Source of the DNA: CBDFLT01 sp965249225
Lineage (GTDB): Bacteria > Chloroflexota > Dehalococcoidia > Lucifugimonadales > G963668185
Length of the DNA stretch: 64,000 bases
Direction of reading: 5' to 3'
NCBI GenBank assembly: GCA_965249225.1
Contig: CBDFLT010000009.1
Location: 434,001 to 498,000 of the forward strand
The translations under genes were made by a program, and so were the position numbers. The stretch's first letter is position 1. Each line of letters starts with the position of its first letter. The notes under the pieces were generated by a model that was given only the letters and a program-made list of their open reading frames with translations, was not told the DNA's origin and made no database searches. Below are positions 33,884 through 42,723 of the stretch, in pieces.

Positions 33884-36100
33884 TCACTGCTGGGACGTGG
33901 GGGTGAACTCCACTGGAACGTCTCGGGAGAAGTAGACGAATGAGTCTTCGCTGCCGAGGTCGGCGCTGAGCTCACGGTGCAGAAAGTAGTCCATGGCGGC
34001 GCGCCAGGAGCCGCGGTCGACGAAGGACCCGAAGAACTCGCCGGGGGTCAGGTTGCGGTAGGTATGCTCAGGAAACCACCACCGGTGCTTCAAGCGCACT
34101 CCTTCCTTGAACTCTTCCTGCAGGACCGGGTGGGCCGTGAACTGGTTGTTTTGGTGGATTACCAGGACCGACGCCTGCGGCGGATCGTCGAACGACGACG
34201 CATCGTACTGGGGATAACCCGCGCGGGTGTAGTCGCGCAGGTACCAGGCCCACGGCCAGGTAAAGCCGCTGGTGGCGTCGATGTTAATCGGGACGTCGGT
34301 CCGCGCCCCGGTCGCGTCTCCCACCTCCTCGATGCGCCCTAACAGCCGGGGTATGTCGGGCGAGCTCTGAGTGTACACGATCATCTCCACGGGGCGGTCC
34401 CCGTTCTCGTAGCTCGCCCTTAACCCGGTACGGATCGTCAGCGAGAGCAGCACCAGGGCGAAGGGGATGGCCGCGAAGGCCACAGTGTCGCGTACCCCCA
34501 CACGGCGGCCGATCACGACACCTGCGGCCATCAGAACGCCGAGCAGCGCAAAGAGTCCCGCGACCTGCCAGACGCCTTCCGCTCCTCCGCCGTCCATCTC
34601 GGCAAAGGCCAGTAGCCAGACGACGTACACCACCAGCGGTACCACGGCCAACAGCAGCAGGCCGCCGCCGCTAACAAGGCGACGCCACCGTATCTCTCGC
34701 GTGACATCCGCCAGGAACTTGCCCGCGAGCACGATCAGCGGGAGCGCTATGTTTACCATCAGCCATGGCATCTTCTCGCTGGCCAGCGAGAAGAGAAGGA
34801 ACGCTGCGACAGCCCAGAACACGAGGAAGAGTCCGAAGGAATCTCTGCGCCTGAGGTAGTAGACCCCCGCGATAACCGAGAATAAAAACGGAAGGAACTC
34901 GTAAATGGACGTGATGACGAAGTAGTAGTACCAGGGCTGGTTTCCCCTGGCTATGTCCTGCTGCTCAAGCCAGTAACCCAAGGACCGCCACATGCCGGAG
35001 CCCACTCCGTCCATGTTAGTGAAGAAGGTCGAGTGCAGCAGCACCCACACCCCCCAGAAAATCAGGGCGCAGCGCCACCACACCGACCAGTTCCACAGGT
35101 AGCCCAACCTGGCCGAAATCCGCAGAAGGGCGACCACGACGGCCCCAGCGATTACCAGCCCTCCTCCCATAGGCGCCCCGATAGGCCCGATAGCACCATC
35201 CGGGCTTGAGAGCACAAGGTTGGACCAGCTAAGCAGAGGCGTATCCTGCAGGAGACTGACGAGGGCCGCGCCCAGGGGCAGAGATAGGGAAAACAACAGC
35301 AGTAGAAACGCGGCCGACCGGCCCACCTCAGAGAGCTTCACCTCTCTGAAGACCGCGGCCGCCACGCCCCTTCCTATCCGCACAATCGCCTCAGGAGGCG
35401 ATACGTCGCGAACCTCGATGCCATGCACGAGTCCGGCCCAGTTCCGTGAAATCGTCGTCAGCACCAGAAAGAGGCCAAGCACTACCGTCACGATATACGC
35501 CGTCTCCTTGGTGGCGAAGAGGAGTGCGAGGAGCAAAGCGCCTATATATAGATAGCGGTTCTTTCCCTCGTCCATGTACCGCCACATGGAGATGACCAGC
35601 CCCAGGGTCCAGAACGCCACCAGGATGTCGTTGCGGGCGAAGCGGCTGAAATAGAAAAGGGTGGGGGAGAACACCAGCATCCCGGCGACGACCAGCGCCC
35701 CGGCGCGACCAAGCCGGTCCCTAAACAGGAAAGGCAGAGCGATCAGGAGGGTGCCCGCTATGACGTATATCAGGCGCGCGGTGAACTCGCCGTCGCCCAG
35801 CGCGAAGAATATGGCGGCGTTGGCCTCAAACTGGAGCGGGCCGTGCATCAACGGGTCGTGTTTATATCCGTCCCCGTTGCTCAGGGTCCAGGAAAAGTAC
35901 GCATGGAGGCTCTCGTCGTGGTGCATCGCACGGGAGCCCAGGTCCCAGAGCCGCATGGCGGCCGCAGTCAGCAGCAGGACGCCATATGCACCCATCTCCC
36001 ACCAGCGGGCGGGGATCGAGATGAACGTGGTAGCTCCTTCACGCGAGCCGACCAGCCCGGTGAGACGCCACCAAGATTGTCGTCCCTCTTGAGTTTCCAC
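33884..36100 (-). CDS. Agl23-type membrane glycosyltransferase (TIGR03663 family)
   Basis: The 738 residues begin at a GTG. It is a polytopic protein of the PMT/ArnT-like superfamily. Near the N-terminus it has LRLWDLGSRAMHHDESLHAY, the acidic-loop region with the expected catalytic Asp, then HDPLMHGPLQFEANA and SPTLFYFSRFARNDI. Many helices follow, with a soluble C-terminal domain (from about 570; WWFPEHTYRNLTPGEFF). This family is found mainly in Chloroflexota and archaea and is regularly paired with the DUF2298 protein, which is encoded 114 bases upstream. It is likely to transfer a sugar from a polyprenyl carrier to an exported protein or lipid. The substrate is unknown. Confidence 0.9.
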   Translation of the reverse strand: METQEGRQSWWRLTGLVGSREGATTFISIPARWWEMGAYGVLLLTAAAMRLWDLGSRAMHHDESLHAYFSWTLSNGDGYKHDPLMHGPLQFEANAAIFFALGDGEFTARLIYVIAGTLLIALPFLFRDRLGRAGALVVAGMLVFSPTLFYFSRFARNDILVAFWTLGLVISMWRYMDEGKNRYLYIGALLLALLFATKETAYIVTVVLGLFLVLTTISRNWAGLVHGIEVRDVSPPEAIVRIGRGVAAAVFREVKLSEVGRSAAFLLLLFSLSLPLGAALVSLLQDTPLLSWSNLVLSSPDGAIGPIGAPMGGGLVIAGAVVVALLRISARLGYLWNWSVWWRCALIFWGVWVLLHSTFFTNMDGVGSGMWRSLGYWLEQQDIARGNQPWYYYFVITSIYEFLPFLFSVIAGVYYLRRRDSFGLFLVFWAVAAFLLFSLASEKMPWLMVNIALPLIVLAGKFLADVTREIRWRRLVSGGGLLLLAVVPLVVYVVWLLAFAEMDGGGAEGVWQVAGLFALLGVLMAAGVVIGRRVGVRDTVAFAAIPFALVLLSLTIRTGLRASYENGDRPVEMIVYTQSSPDIPRLLGRIEEVGDATGARTDVPINIDATSGFTWPWAWYLRDYTRAGYPQYDASSFDDPPQASVLVIHQNNQFTAHPVLQEEFKEGVRLKHRWWFPEHTYRNLTPGEFFGSFVDRGSWRAAMDYFLHRELSADLGSEDSFVYFSRDVPVEFTPTSQQ

Positions 36101-36214
36101 CGACTCAGACAGCGGTTAGCCTCCAGCACCTGATCAAGGTGGTTTTCCCTCTCCGCTCACTCTGGACCGCGTTCCAGCGTACCCCCGACCGTCCAGAAAC
36201 CCGTGAAACCATCT

Positions 36215-38581
36215 CTATTGCCTGACTTCGTAAATCCGGACGCCGCCCCGGTCGAATACCTTATCGGCGAAATCGGCAAACTTGTCTAGTCCGGCTTCAC
36301 CATACCTCGCCCTCTCCCGGTGCCCGACGTACACGTAGTCTACGTCATACCTGGATAGAAGGTTTCTGGCCTCCTCCACGTCCTGGGTCTGGTAAATCCG
36401 GGCAACGTCTCCTTTCCTGCCCTCGAATGCGGCGCTAGAGCCCCGCCACTGGTGCTCATGCCCCGCCCACCCCAAGACCGTCGGTAGCCCGGTGCTGGCC
36501 GATACGCGCCCGTACTCGCTGTAATCTTCCCCTACGGCCTCCAAGACCGTGGACCCACGACCGAAGTTCTCCTTTATGAACTTTATCGCCTCGTACTCTC
36601 CGGGCTGGCTTTGGGTGAGGTACACAAGGCCGTCCAAAGTCGCGCCGCCCTCAAACAGCCCACCCTTGCTTGCGGCCGCAGCGGCCGGGTAGTACAGCGA
36701 CCCGGCCAGCAAAACGATGAATACGGCCGCCCACAAGTTCAGTGCCGCTCGAGCCCATCCCGACGCTTTCTCGCGGAGGGAACCCCAGAAATACAGAGCC
36801 AGGCCCGAGGCCACCGCAAGCACGATCCACGCCTGGTAGTAGAACTTGAATACCGTGTTCATCCTGGTCCCGAACAAGTCCCCGACGAAGAGCAGTTCGG
36901 GGACCATCACCAGGAAAAGCCCCAATGTGGCTAGAATCACGGCGAAGATCCTCCCAACGGAGGCCCGCTCACCGGCCAGCCACAACGCGCTATAGACACC
37001 CACGCTGACGAGCAACGCCAGGGGGAATATGTGAAAGAACCTGCCCCAAAGGTCGCCGGTTGAGCCGCCATCCTGAAGGTGTAGATACGCCCAGATCAGA
37101 TAGGGGAGGAACCCGATGAGCAGCGACAGGGCCGTCACCCGGCCCCAGTCCTCTTTCACCGTGGTCCGCCAGAACACGCCCACCACGAAAGGAGCTACCG
37201 CCACCAGAAACAGCGCCCAGATCATGAAAAAGTGCACAGGACGGGTCGTCGCCTCGACCACCGGGTGGATGCCCGAAAACTGGCTGCTGAAGCTGGAATG
37301 GTACGGGAGGAACAGGAGAAACGCCAGGCCGATCACGGCAGTCCCGATGGGCACGGTGCCCTTTATCAGCGTCCAGACCCCACCGCCACCCACCGCGTAC
37401 GCCCTCAGCCCGGCGACGCCGAGGAACAGCGCCGCAAATATGGGGAGGTCCCACATGTTCGTGAACGCCAGACCCCCCAGCGAAAGGCCCATCGCGACCA
37501 CGGGGACGAAACGCCCCACCCGGAGGCGGCTCCAAACACGAACAGGTACATCTTCACCCATCCTCTTGGTGTTGGACCCGGCAAGCCCACCGGAAAGGAA
37601 ATTGAGACAGAACGCCAGAAACAGAACGACGAACGGGATGGAGAGCACATGAGGGTGGAGGTCGCCCAGCATAAAGCTGAAAAAGGGGAACTCCTGGATA
37701 GTGTAATCGATGCCCTGGCCGTCGACGAAGGTGTTGATCACCCGAGTGGACCGCCACCACCACCAGAACTCGTCCGGTCTCCAGCCGCGAGTCGCCTCCG
37801 AGGCGGGACCGTCCAAGCCATCAATGCGCACCCAGTCCCAGAACCCCTGTGACCCCATGGCGTTGGCCCGCATGAACTCGAGGACGCCCTCCAGGTTGGC
37901 CACGAGGGTCAGCAGCACAGAGGCAGTGATACCGCCGATGATGGCGTAGCGCAAACGGTGCGTCTCCGAGCGGACCAAGTTGTAGACCAGGCCGAACACG
38001 CCCACACCGGCCAGCGCGGGGATGAGCGCCAGCGCCAGGTTGTATGAGATGCTGGTGGAGATCCCGGTCAGCTTGGTGGTCGCACCCATCATCCAGTGGC
38101 CGAAGTAGTAGTAGCTTACCGACTCTCCGCTCAACCACGGGTCCTCCGGGGGACCAAAGTAGGTCATGGTTGACGCGTTGAGCAGGGCGAAGTCCATCGG
38201 CTTCTCGGTGTGGGTGATGGAGGGGTCGTAGGCGCGGTAAACGGCCCAGACGATGAACAGCACCAGGAAGATGACCTCGACAGTCAGGATCACCTTCCAC
38301 TCCCGCCTCACGAAGCCGAGGAACTCCTGAAGCCGACTCCGCACGTACCATCCGGAGAACGCGCCCATTACGAGCAACAGTCCCACGATCGAAAGCTGCA
38401 CGTTTGGAAGTATGTGGGCCTGGCTGAGTATCCACGAGGCATAGCCTATCAGGAGGATGCCCAGCGGCTTGCTAACGCTATATCCCCTGTCCTGCAGACG
38501 AGGGAACAGGTAGTACGCGAGGGGAAAGGCGGCCAGTCCTATGGCCTCCGCCGTCAGTAACCACCAGAAGGCGTTGAGCAT
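36215..38581 (-). CDS. DUF2298 'YYY' membrane protein (TIGR03662 family)
   Basis: The 788 residues are almost entirely membrane helices. The family signature SVSYYYFGHWMMG is near residue 165, preceded by EKPMDFALLNASTM (residues 130-143), which contains conserved acidic residues in an external loop. DGQGIDYTIQEFPFFSFMLGDLHPHVLSIPF is another diagnostic stretch. C-terminal segments such as TVLEAVGEDYSEYGRVSASTG look like the soluble part of GT-C transferases. It is restricted largely to Chloroflexota and archaea and co-occurs with Agl23-type proteins, as here. It probably acts in surface glycosylation. Confidence 0.92.
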   Translation of the reverse strand: MLNAFWWLLTAEAIGLAAFPLAYYLFPRLQDRGYSVSKPLGILLIGYASWILSQAHILPNVQLSIVGLLLVMGAFSGWYVRSRLQEFLGFVRREWKVILTVEVIFLVLFIVWAVYRAYDPSITHTEKPMDFALLNASTMTYFGPPEDPWLSGESVSYYYFGHWMMGATTKLTGISTSISYNLALALIPALAGVGVFGLVYNLVRSETHRLRYAIIGGITASVLLTLVANLEGVLEFMRANAMGSQGFWDWVRIDGLDGPASEATRGWRPDEFWWWWRSTRVINTFVDGQGIDYTIQEFPFFSFMLGDLHPHVLSIPFVVLFLAFCLNFLSGGLAGSNTKRMGEDVPVRVWSRLRVGRFVPVVAMGLSLGGLAFTNMWDLPIFAALFLGVAGLRAYAVGGGGVWTLIKGTVPIGTAVIGLAFLLFLPYHSSFSSQFSGIHPVVEATTRPVHFFMIWALFLVAVAPFVVGVFWRTTVKEDWGRVTALSLLIGFLPYLIWAYLHLQDGGSTGDLWGRFFHIFPLALLVSVGVYSALWLAGERASVGRIFAVILATLGLFLVMVPELLFVGDLFGTRMNTVFKFYYQAWIVLAVASGLALYFWGSLREKASGWARAALNLWAAVFIVLLAGSLYYPAAAAASKGGLFEGGATLDGLVYLTQSQPGEYEAIKFIKENFGRGSTVLEAVGEDYSEYGRVSASTGLPTVLGWAGHEHQWRGSSAAFEGRKGDVARIYQTQDVEEARNLLSRYDVDYVYVGHRERARYGEAGLDKFADFADKVFDRGGVRIYEVRQ

Positions 38582-38623
38582 GACACAATTCTACCCGCTC
38601 GGGCCTCCGGCCGCGCAACGCTT

Positions 38624-38657
38624 ATGGCGAGAACACTAACGCGCCTTCGCTCGCCAT
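38624..38657. repeat. 8-bp inverted repeat between ftsY and the DUF2298 gene
   Basis: ATGGCGAG and CTCGCCAT pair perfectly around 18 bases. No T-run follows on either strand. It could be a processing or Rho-associated hairpin at the 3' end of ftsY. Confidence 0.4.
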
Positions 38658-38743
38658 TAGTTTGTAGAAGGACGGGCGACAACGCACGTGAAACTATTTA
38701 CAAAAAGCCTAATGGGTCCGTAGCCGACCACCCCACTCTGGGC

Positions 38744-39715
38744 TCATGATCCGGCAGACCCGCCATGATCGGAGTCGTCGTCGAACAGGGCGTCGACGAA
38801 CTCGCGCGCATCGAACACCGCGATGTCCTCGGGCTGCTCACCGGTGCCGATGAACAGGACCGGCAGCCTGAGCTCGTCGGCGATGGACAGCACCATGCCC
38901 CCTTTGGCCGTGCCGTCCAGCTTGGCGAGATATACCCCATCGCAGTCGACGGCCTCGACGAAGGAACGGGCCTGGAACAGTCCATTCTGGCCCGTGGTGG
39001 CGTCCAGCGTGAGCAGCACCCGCTGTGAATCGCCGCCACCCTGCCGGGTGAGAACGCGCCGGATCTTCTCCAGCTCCTTCATGAGGTTGACCTTCGTGTG
39101 GAAACGGCCCGCGGTGTCGATGATCACCACGTCTGCCCCTCGTGTAGTCGCCGCCTGCAGGGCGTCAAATGCGACGGCGCCCGGATCGGCGTCTGGCTGG
39201 TGCGCGATTACGTCGACCCCGAGACGGCTTCCCCATGCCTGAAGCTGCTCAATGGCGGCCGCACGAAAGGTGTCCGCCGCCCCCAGCACCACTTGCCGTC
39301 CCTCCTGCTTGTACAGGTGGGCCAGCTTGGCAATGCCGGTGGTCTTGCCTACTCCATTGACTCCCACCATCAAAAGGACGAGAGGAGTGCGTTCCACGTG
39401 CATCCGGTCATGAGGACGGCCGCCCGGCCCGTCGACCTCGAGGATCGCCACCATCTCCTGCTTGAGCAGGCCCAGGGCTCCGTCGGCATCGGCCACGCTC
39501 CCGAGGCGGACATGCTCCCTTATGCGCCCGAGCAGATTGTCGGTCGGGCCAACCCCGACATCGGCGGAGATAAGAAGCTCCTCCAACTCCTCCCATAGCC
39601 GGTCGTCGAGGTGGGACCTTCTGAAGAGCTCACCCACCCGCCCGAACCAGGCCCGCCGGGTCTTCTCGACCGCATGCTCGGTCTTTTCCCTACCTGGCCG
39701 TTTGAGAAAGTCCAC
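38744..39715 (-). CDS. ftsY: Signal recognition particle receptor FtsY
   Basis: SRP receptor GTPase that docks ribosome-nascent chain complexes at the membrane. The 323 residues start at a GTG with AGGAGG eight bases before it. The N-domain helices are followed by the G-domain: G1 GVNGVGKTTGIAKLA (118-132), G3 IIDTAGRFHTKVNLM, G4 LAKLDGTAKGG and a closing G5 loop FIGTGEQPEDIAVFD. There is no long acidic A-domain, so membrane contact probably uses the amphipathic N-terminal helix. Divergent from the DUF1684 gene. The partner Ffh is not in the window. Confidence 0.97.
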   Translation of the reverse strand: MDFLKRPGREKTEHAVEKTRRAWFGRVGELFRRSHLDDRLWEELEELLISADVGVGPTDNLLGRIREHVRLGSVADADGALGLLKQEMVAILEVDGPGGRPHDRMHVERTPLVLLMVGVNGVGKTTGIAKLAHLYKQEGRQVVLGAADTFRAAAIEQLQAWGSRLGVDVIAHQPDADPGAVAFDALQAATTRGADVVIIDTAGRFHTKVNLMKELEKIRRVLTRQGGGDSQRVLLTLDATTGQNGLFQARSFVEAVDCDGVYLAKLDGTAKGGMVLSIADELRLPVLFIGTGEQPEDIAVFDAREFVDALFDDDSDHGGSAGS

Positions 39716-39810
39716 CAGTTGGGCCTCCTACAAAGCATGATTCTACTCCAAATCCCGGCTCAGAAACGGCCTCTTCGCGGATCGGTAGCGAGGGTCAGTC
39801 CCATCCTCCG

Positions 39811-39839
39811 GTGACTGCCGGGCAAAAACCGACTACACT
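39811..39839 (+). promoter_or_regulatory. Candidate promoter for the DUF1684 gene
   Basis: GTGACT at 39811-39816, a 17-base spacer and TACACT at 39834-39839, ending 94 bases before the ATG. The -35 is a partial match. Confidence 0.4.
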
Positions 39840-39933
39840 TGCTCTGTTTGAACGGCACCCAACGGAGTGACAGCGGCATCAAATGAGAAACGTCGGATGG
39901 CCAGGCTAAACCAGATGTGTCAGGAGCGTGTAG

Positions 39934-40455
39934 ATGTCTGAGCTAACCGAGTTTCGTAAGGCCAAAGACCACTTCATGGCGCACGAGCACCATTCCCCTC
40001 TGACGGAGAAACAGCAGCGGACCTTCTCGGGTCTCTCCTACTACGACGAAACCCCCGCCTTAAGGTTCGTGAAGCAGGTGAGACTGTTCGACGATCAGGA
40101 AGTCGTCGAGATGCAGACCAGCACAGGGGACGTGACCACGTTCGTGCGCTTGGGGAAGGCTGAGTTCGAGGTCGAAGGTGAGGTCGCCGAGCTAACCCTG
40201 TTTAAAGACGTCGAGGGCGACGGTCTGTTCCTACCGTTCGCCGACGCGACCAGCGGGACAGAGACCTACGCCGCCGGACGGTACCTGGACCTCACCGCGC
40301 TTTCAGACGGTGAGGTCGTGTTGGACTTCAATTACGCCTACAACCCCAACTGCGTCTACAACCATGATTGGAGCTGCCCCCTCACACCCTTCGAGAACCG
40401 GCTGCGGGTGCCCATCCGGGCGGGCGAGAGGAATTTCGGGGAGGGACCAGTTTAA
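39934..40455 (+). CDS. DUF1684 domain protein
   Basis: The 173 residues belong to a widespread conserved family of unknown function. The N-terminal third (FRKAKDHFMAHEHHSPL, then FSGLSYYDETPALRF) and C-terminal third (ETYAAGRYLDL, DFNYAYNPNCVYNHDWSCPL, ENRLRVPIRAGERNF) carry all the usual conserved blocks, including the invariant Cys pair and ENRL. The proteins are predicted to be beta-rich and are often close to redox or stress genes. No enzymatic activity is assigned here. Its stop overlaps the stop of a convergent 58-codon gene (40452-40454), with no terminator between. Confidence 0.92.
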   Translation: MSELTEFRKAKDHFMAHEHHSPLTEKQQRTFSGLSYYDETPALRFVKQVRLFDDQEVVEMQTSTGDVTTFVRLGKAEFEVEGEVAELTLFKDVEGDGLFLPFADATSGTETYAAGRYLDLTALSDGEVVLDFNYAYNPNCVYNHDWSCPLTPFENRLRVPIRAGERNFGEGPV

Positions 40456-40628
40456 CCCTTCCGGGCCCGATTCCTGTAACCGGCTAGACCACCCAACGCG
40501 TCGAACAAAACCTCGGCGGCATCCGAGCGGCTATTCCCATCCAACTCGTAGACTTTTTCGTTGAAGTAGCGCCCCAGTCCCCTGGGTCGGCGACCGGGAC
40601 GAATGCGATTAAAGGCCTTCCTCAACAT
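40452..40628 (-). CDS. Small basic protein, 58 residues, unknown
   Basis: Short gene with an unusually strong ribosome-binding region (AAGAAGGAGAGGAAGAAGAA just before the ATG at 40628). The product starts MLRKAFNRIRPGRRPRGLG, Arg/Lys-rich. A second half YFNEKVYELDGNSRSDAAEV and LFDALGGLAGYRNRARKG looks helical. No known family is recognised. Its 3' end overlaps the convergent DUF1684 gene by a few bases. The upstream region plus first ten codons recur as a direct repeat at 40819-40894, which supports the view that this start is real and was once part of a duplicated unit. Confidence 0.6.
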   Translation of the reverse strand: MLRKAFNRIRPGRRPRGLGRYFNEKVYELDGNSRSDAAEVLFDALGGLAGYRNRARKG

Positions 40629-40670
40629 TTCTTCTTCCTCTCCTTCTTCAAGTTGTCCGTGACTTACTTA
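40598..40670 (-). repeat. Direct repeat, copy 1 (5' end of the 58-residue gene)
   Basis: Covers the leader, ribosome-binding site and first ten codons of the small gene. It matches 40819-40894 along its whole length with scattered changes and a 3-base length difference. Confidence 0.75.
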
Positions 40671-40685
40671 TTGGCCGGCTACCGG

Positions 40686-40817
40686 TTCCGCTATGGATGT
40701 CATCGAGACCAGTGTGTCGAATCCGTCCACCAGCGGCGTGGCCAGCCTGGTCAATGTGGCCCCGGCCAGATTGAGCTGAATGGGACGCCTGACGCGGTCG
40801 CATTGGAGCGTGCCCAG
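40686..40817 (-). pseudogene. Inverted 132-bp fragment of the lysR gene
   Basis: The minus strand here repeats 41146-41277 of the LysR coding region (codons about 43-86) without gaps and with only a handful of mismatches clustered at one end. It has no start of its own and hits a stop soon after the copied part (GCGGAACCGGTAGCCGGCCA then ATAA). It lies almost exactly between the two direct repeats. Confidence 0.85.
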
Positions 40818-40849
40818 TGACGAACGCGCTTAAAGACCTTCCTGAACAT
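40751..40849 (-). pseudogene. Truncated copy of the small gene fused to lysR fragment
   Basis: The frame opens at an ATG at 40849 with AAGAAGGAGAG upstream and begins MFRKVFKRVR, like the 58-residue protein. After ten codons it runs out of frame into the inverted lysR fragment and stops after 32 residues. Probably a non-functional remnant. Confidence 0.6.
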
Positions 40850-40894
40850 TTCCTTTTCTCTCCTTCTTCAAGTTATCCGTGATCTACCTACTTA
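40819..40894 (-). repeat. Direct repeat, copy 2 (5' end of a small-gene remnant)
   Basis: Second copy of the leader and first ten codons seen at 40598-40670, same orientation. It lies one base from the inverted lysR fragment and about 125 bases upstream of lysR itself. Confidence 0.75.
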
Positions 40895-41019
40895 GATGCA
40901 GAGGGAGCCTTTACAGGTTCCTGATTTTAAGTATGCGGCCTCACACTATATCTTGTGAAGGCATATAATATGATAAAGTTTATTTAGATATTTAATATTG
41001 GATCGAAGGCATTACAATC

Positions 41020-41901
41020 TTGGAACTCAAAGAGCTAAGAAGCTTTTGTATGGCGGCCAGGCACCGTAGCATCTCCAAGGCGGCGGAGACCCTGGGGCTT
41101 GGTCAGCCTACCGTGACAACCCACATCAAGAAGCTCGAACAGGAGCTGGGCACGCTGCTATTCGACCGCGTCAGGCGTCCCATTCAGCTCACTCTGACCG
41201 GGGCCACATTGACCAGGCTGGCCACGCCGCTGGTGGACGGATTCGACACACTGGTCTCGATGACATCCATAGCGGAAGAGGAGGGCCCTGTATCGGTGGC
41301 CTCTATTCATGATTTCATTCCCTATGCCCTTCTGGGGGTTGTTAGAGAATTCCTGGCCCAATTCCCTCACGTTCGCCTCAAAGTGCGCTCAGCCTCAAAG
41401 CAGGAGATCCTGGAGCTAGTACACCAGGGAGAGGTGGACATGGGGATTGTGGCGCCTTCTGAGATGGACCCGGATTGCGAATTCGAGACCCTGTTTACCT
41501 ATGAGAGGGTCCTCCTCACACCGGTCGGACACCCATTGCTCAAGGAGCCCGTAACAACGCTGGACCAGATCGCCCGTTATCCGTTGATCATGCAGGCGAG
41601 GCACTCATACACTCGCACACTGCTGGAAGGGGAGTTCAGACGAAAGGGGATCCCCTACGAAATAATCGTCGAGCTGGACGCGATGGACATGGTAAAAAGA
41701 TACGTTGCCCTGGGCCTCGGAGTCTCGGTGGGACCACGGCTTATCATCGAGCCGGAAGACGAGCGGATACTTGGAATAGTGAGTCTGTCGACACTGCTAC
41801 CGGTGGACCAGGGAGGGATTCTTACTCTGAAGGGTAAAACGCTCTCGGCTCCCGCACTTAACTTTATCTCGGTGATGAAGAGCGTCCTCGCCCCCCGCTG
41901 A
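41020..41901 (+). CDS. LysR-type transcriptional regulator
   Basis: The 293 residues start at a TTG. An N-terminal winged helix-turn-helix (residues 1-60: MELKELRSFCMAARHRSISKAAETLGLGQPTVTTHIKKLEQELG) is followed by a linker helix and a two-lobe ligand domain from about 90 (GPVSVASIHDF, EVDMGIVAPSE). The effector is unknown; CysB/Cbl-like members share this general pattern but I do not assign it. The upstream 100 bases are strikingly AT-rich compared with the rest of the window. They are probably the promoter and autoregulatory site. Codons about 43-86 are duplicated in inverted orientation upstream. A strong hairpin lies 31 bases after the stop. Confidence 0.93.
   Translation: MELKELRSFCMAARHRSISKAAETLGLGQPTVTTHIKKLEQELGTLLFDRVRRPIQLTLTGATLTRLATPLVDGFDTLVSMTSIAEEEGPVSVASIHDFIPYALLGVVREFLAQFPHVRLKVRSASKQEILELVHQGEVDMGIVAPSEMDPDCEFETLFTYERVLLTPVGHPLLKEPVTTLDQIARYPLIMQARHSYTRTLLEGEFRRKGIPYEIIVELDAMDMVKRYVALGLGVSVGPRLIIEPEDERILGIVSLSTLLPVDQGGILTLKGKTLSAPALNFISVMKSVLAPR
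41146..41277 (+). repeat. Parent arm of the 132-bp inverted repeat (inside lysR)
   Basis: Pairs with 40686-40817 on the opposite strand, with 328 bases between the arms. The arms flank the lysR promoter and first 42 codons. Confidence 0.85.
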
Positions 41902-41931
41902 CGGCCATGGGAACAGAAGGTGATAAACGTA

Positions 41932-41966
41932 CAGGAGGCCTCCGGGACAACCCTGGAAGCCTCCTG
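41932..41966 (+). terminator. Probable terminator hairpin after lysR
   Basis: CAGGAGGC pairs with GCCTCCTG, with further pairing inside (TCCGGG with CCCTGGA). The following bases ATAATTCT are only weakly T-rich, so it is a strong hairpin with an imperfect tail. Confidence 0.6.
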
Positions 41967-42723
41967 ATAATTCTAGCCTTCCGCCTCGTTAACAGCACCA
42001 CGGCCGATCCGGCCATATAGGATTCGGGGCGTCTCGCCGACGATCAGCTATTCAGGCTTCGTGGCGGCCGCGCCGACTAAGGGTGCTTTTAGAAGCGTCT
42101 CACATAACCTGACCGGTCGCCTATCTCTTCACGATCACACCCCGACCGGCCAGGCGCTAAGTAGGGAATTTCCACTGGTTAATCAGCACATGGAGCCTGA
42201 CCATATGGCTTCCCCTTTCCGCACTCAACAGGCTTTCGGCCTTCTCAGCATCAGGCCCACCTCTGCTAAGCACTCGACTTGCCCTGAGCGTCCTGGGGGC
42301 ATGGTGGGTGACACGGCCTATCATACCGCCCCATAAAGCCCGCCCATTGCCGCAACCCCAAGACCCGCTGAACCGGCGACACGCGCAGGTACGACCGACG
42401 GTCCCTCAAGGGTCAACTACACCATAACAACGACTAACGGCGCTGTCAACACTGCTTCTACGAAATAAAGCGGTGAATTATTTCACAAGCTACGCTATTC
42501 GTTCCACACCCATATTTTGTGACGATATATCGAGTCTGTTACCAGTATAAGAGTTAAGAAAGCGTGGAAATTTAGACTTGTTAAATCTCGCCCGTGGGGC
42601 TCGAAGGAAGTTCCACTCAGGCGGTCCCTGGAGGAAGAGAATTTCAGATCGAAGAAGTGGGTCGCAGGCGAGGGATAAAAAGCGAGGAGTAGCTCTCGGG
42701 GAGCGTGTCCGTTACGACTAGGG
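41967..42723. other. Long stretch without a recognisable gene
   Basis: 757 bases. The only longer open frame (42061-42336, plus) has no ribosome-binding site and an implausible composition. The first half is rich in small self-complementary segments, including CCATATGG and AGGCCGAAAGCCT read on the minus strand, so a structured RNA cannot be excluded. Bases about 42430-42580 are AT-rich. No known riboswitch, RNase P, tmRNA or SRP RNA signature is seen. Confidence 0.4.

Noticed and set aside
42061..42336. A 91-codon plus-strand frame in the gap before sortase
   Set aside because: No ribosome-binding site, unusual His/Pro/Thr-rich composition and no hint of a fold.
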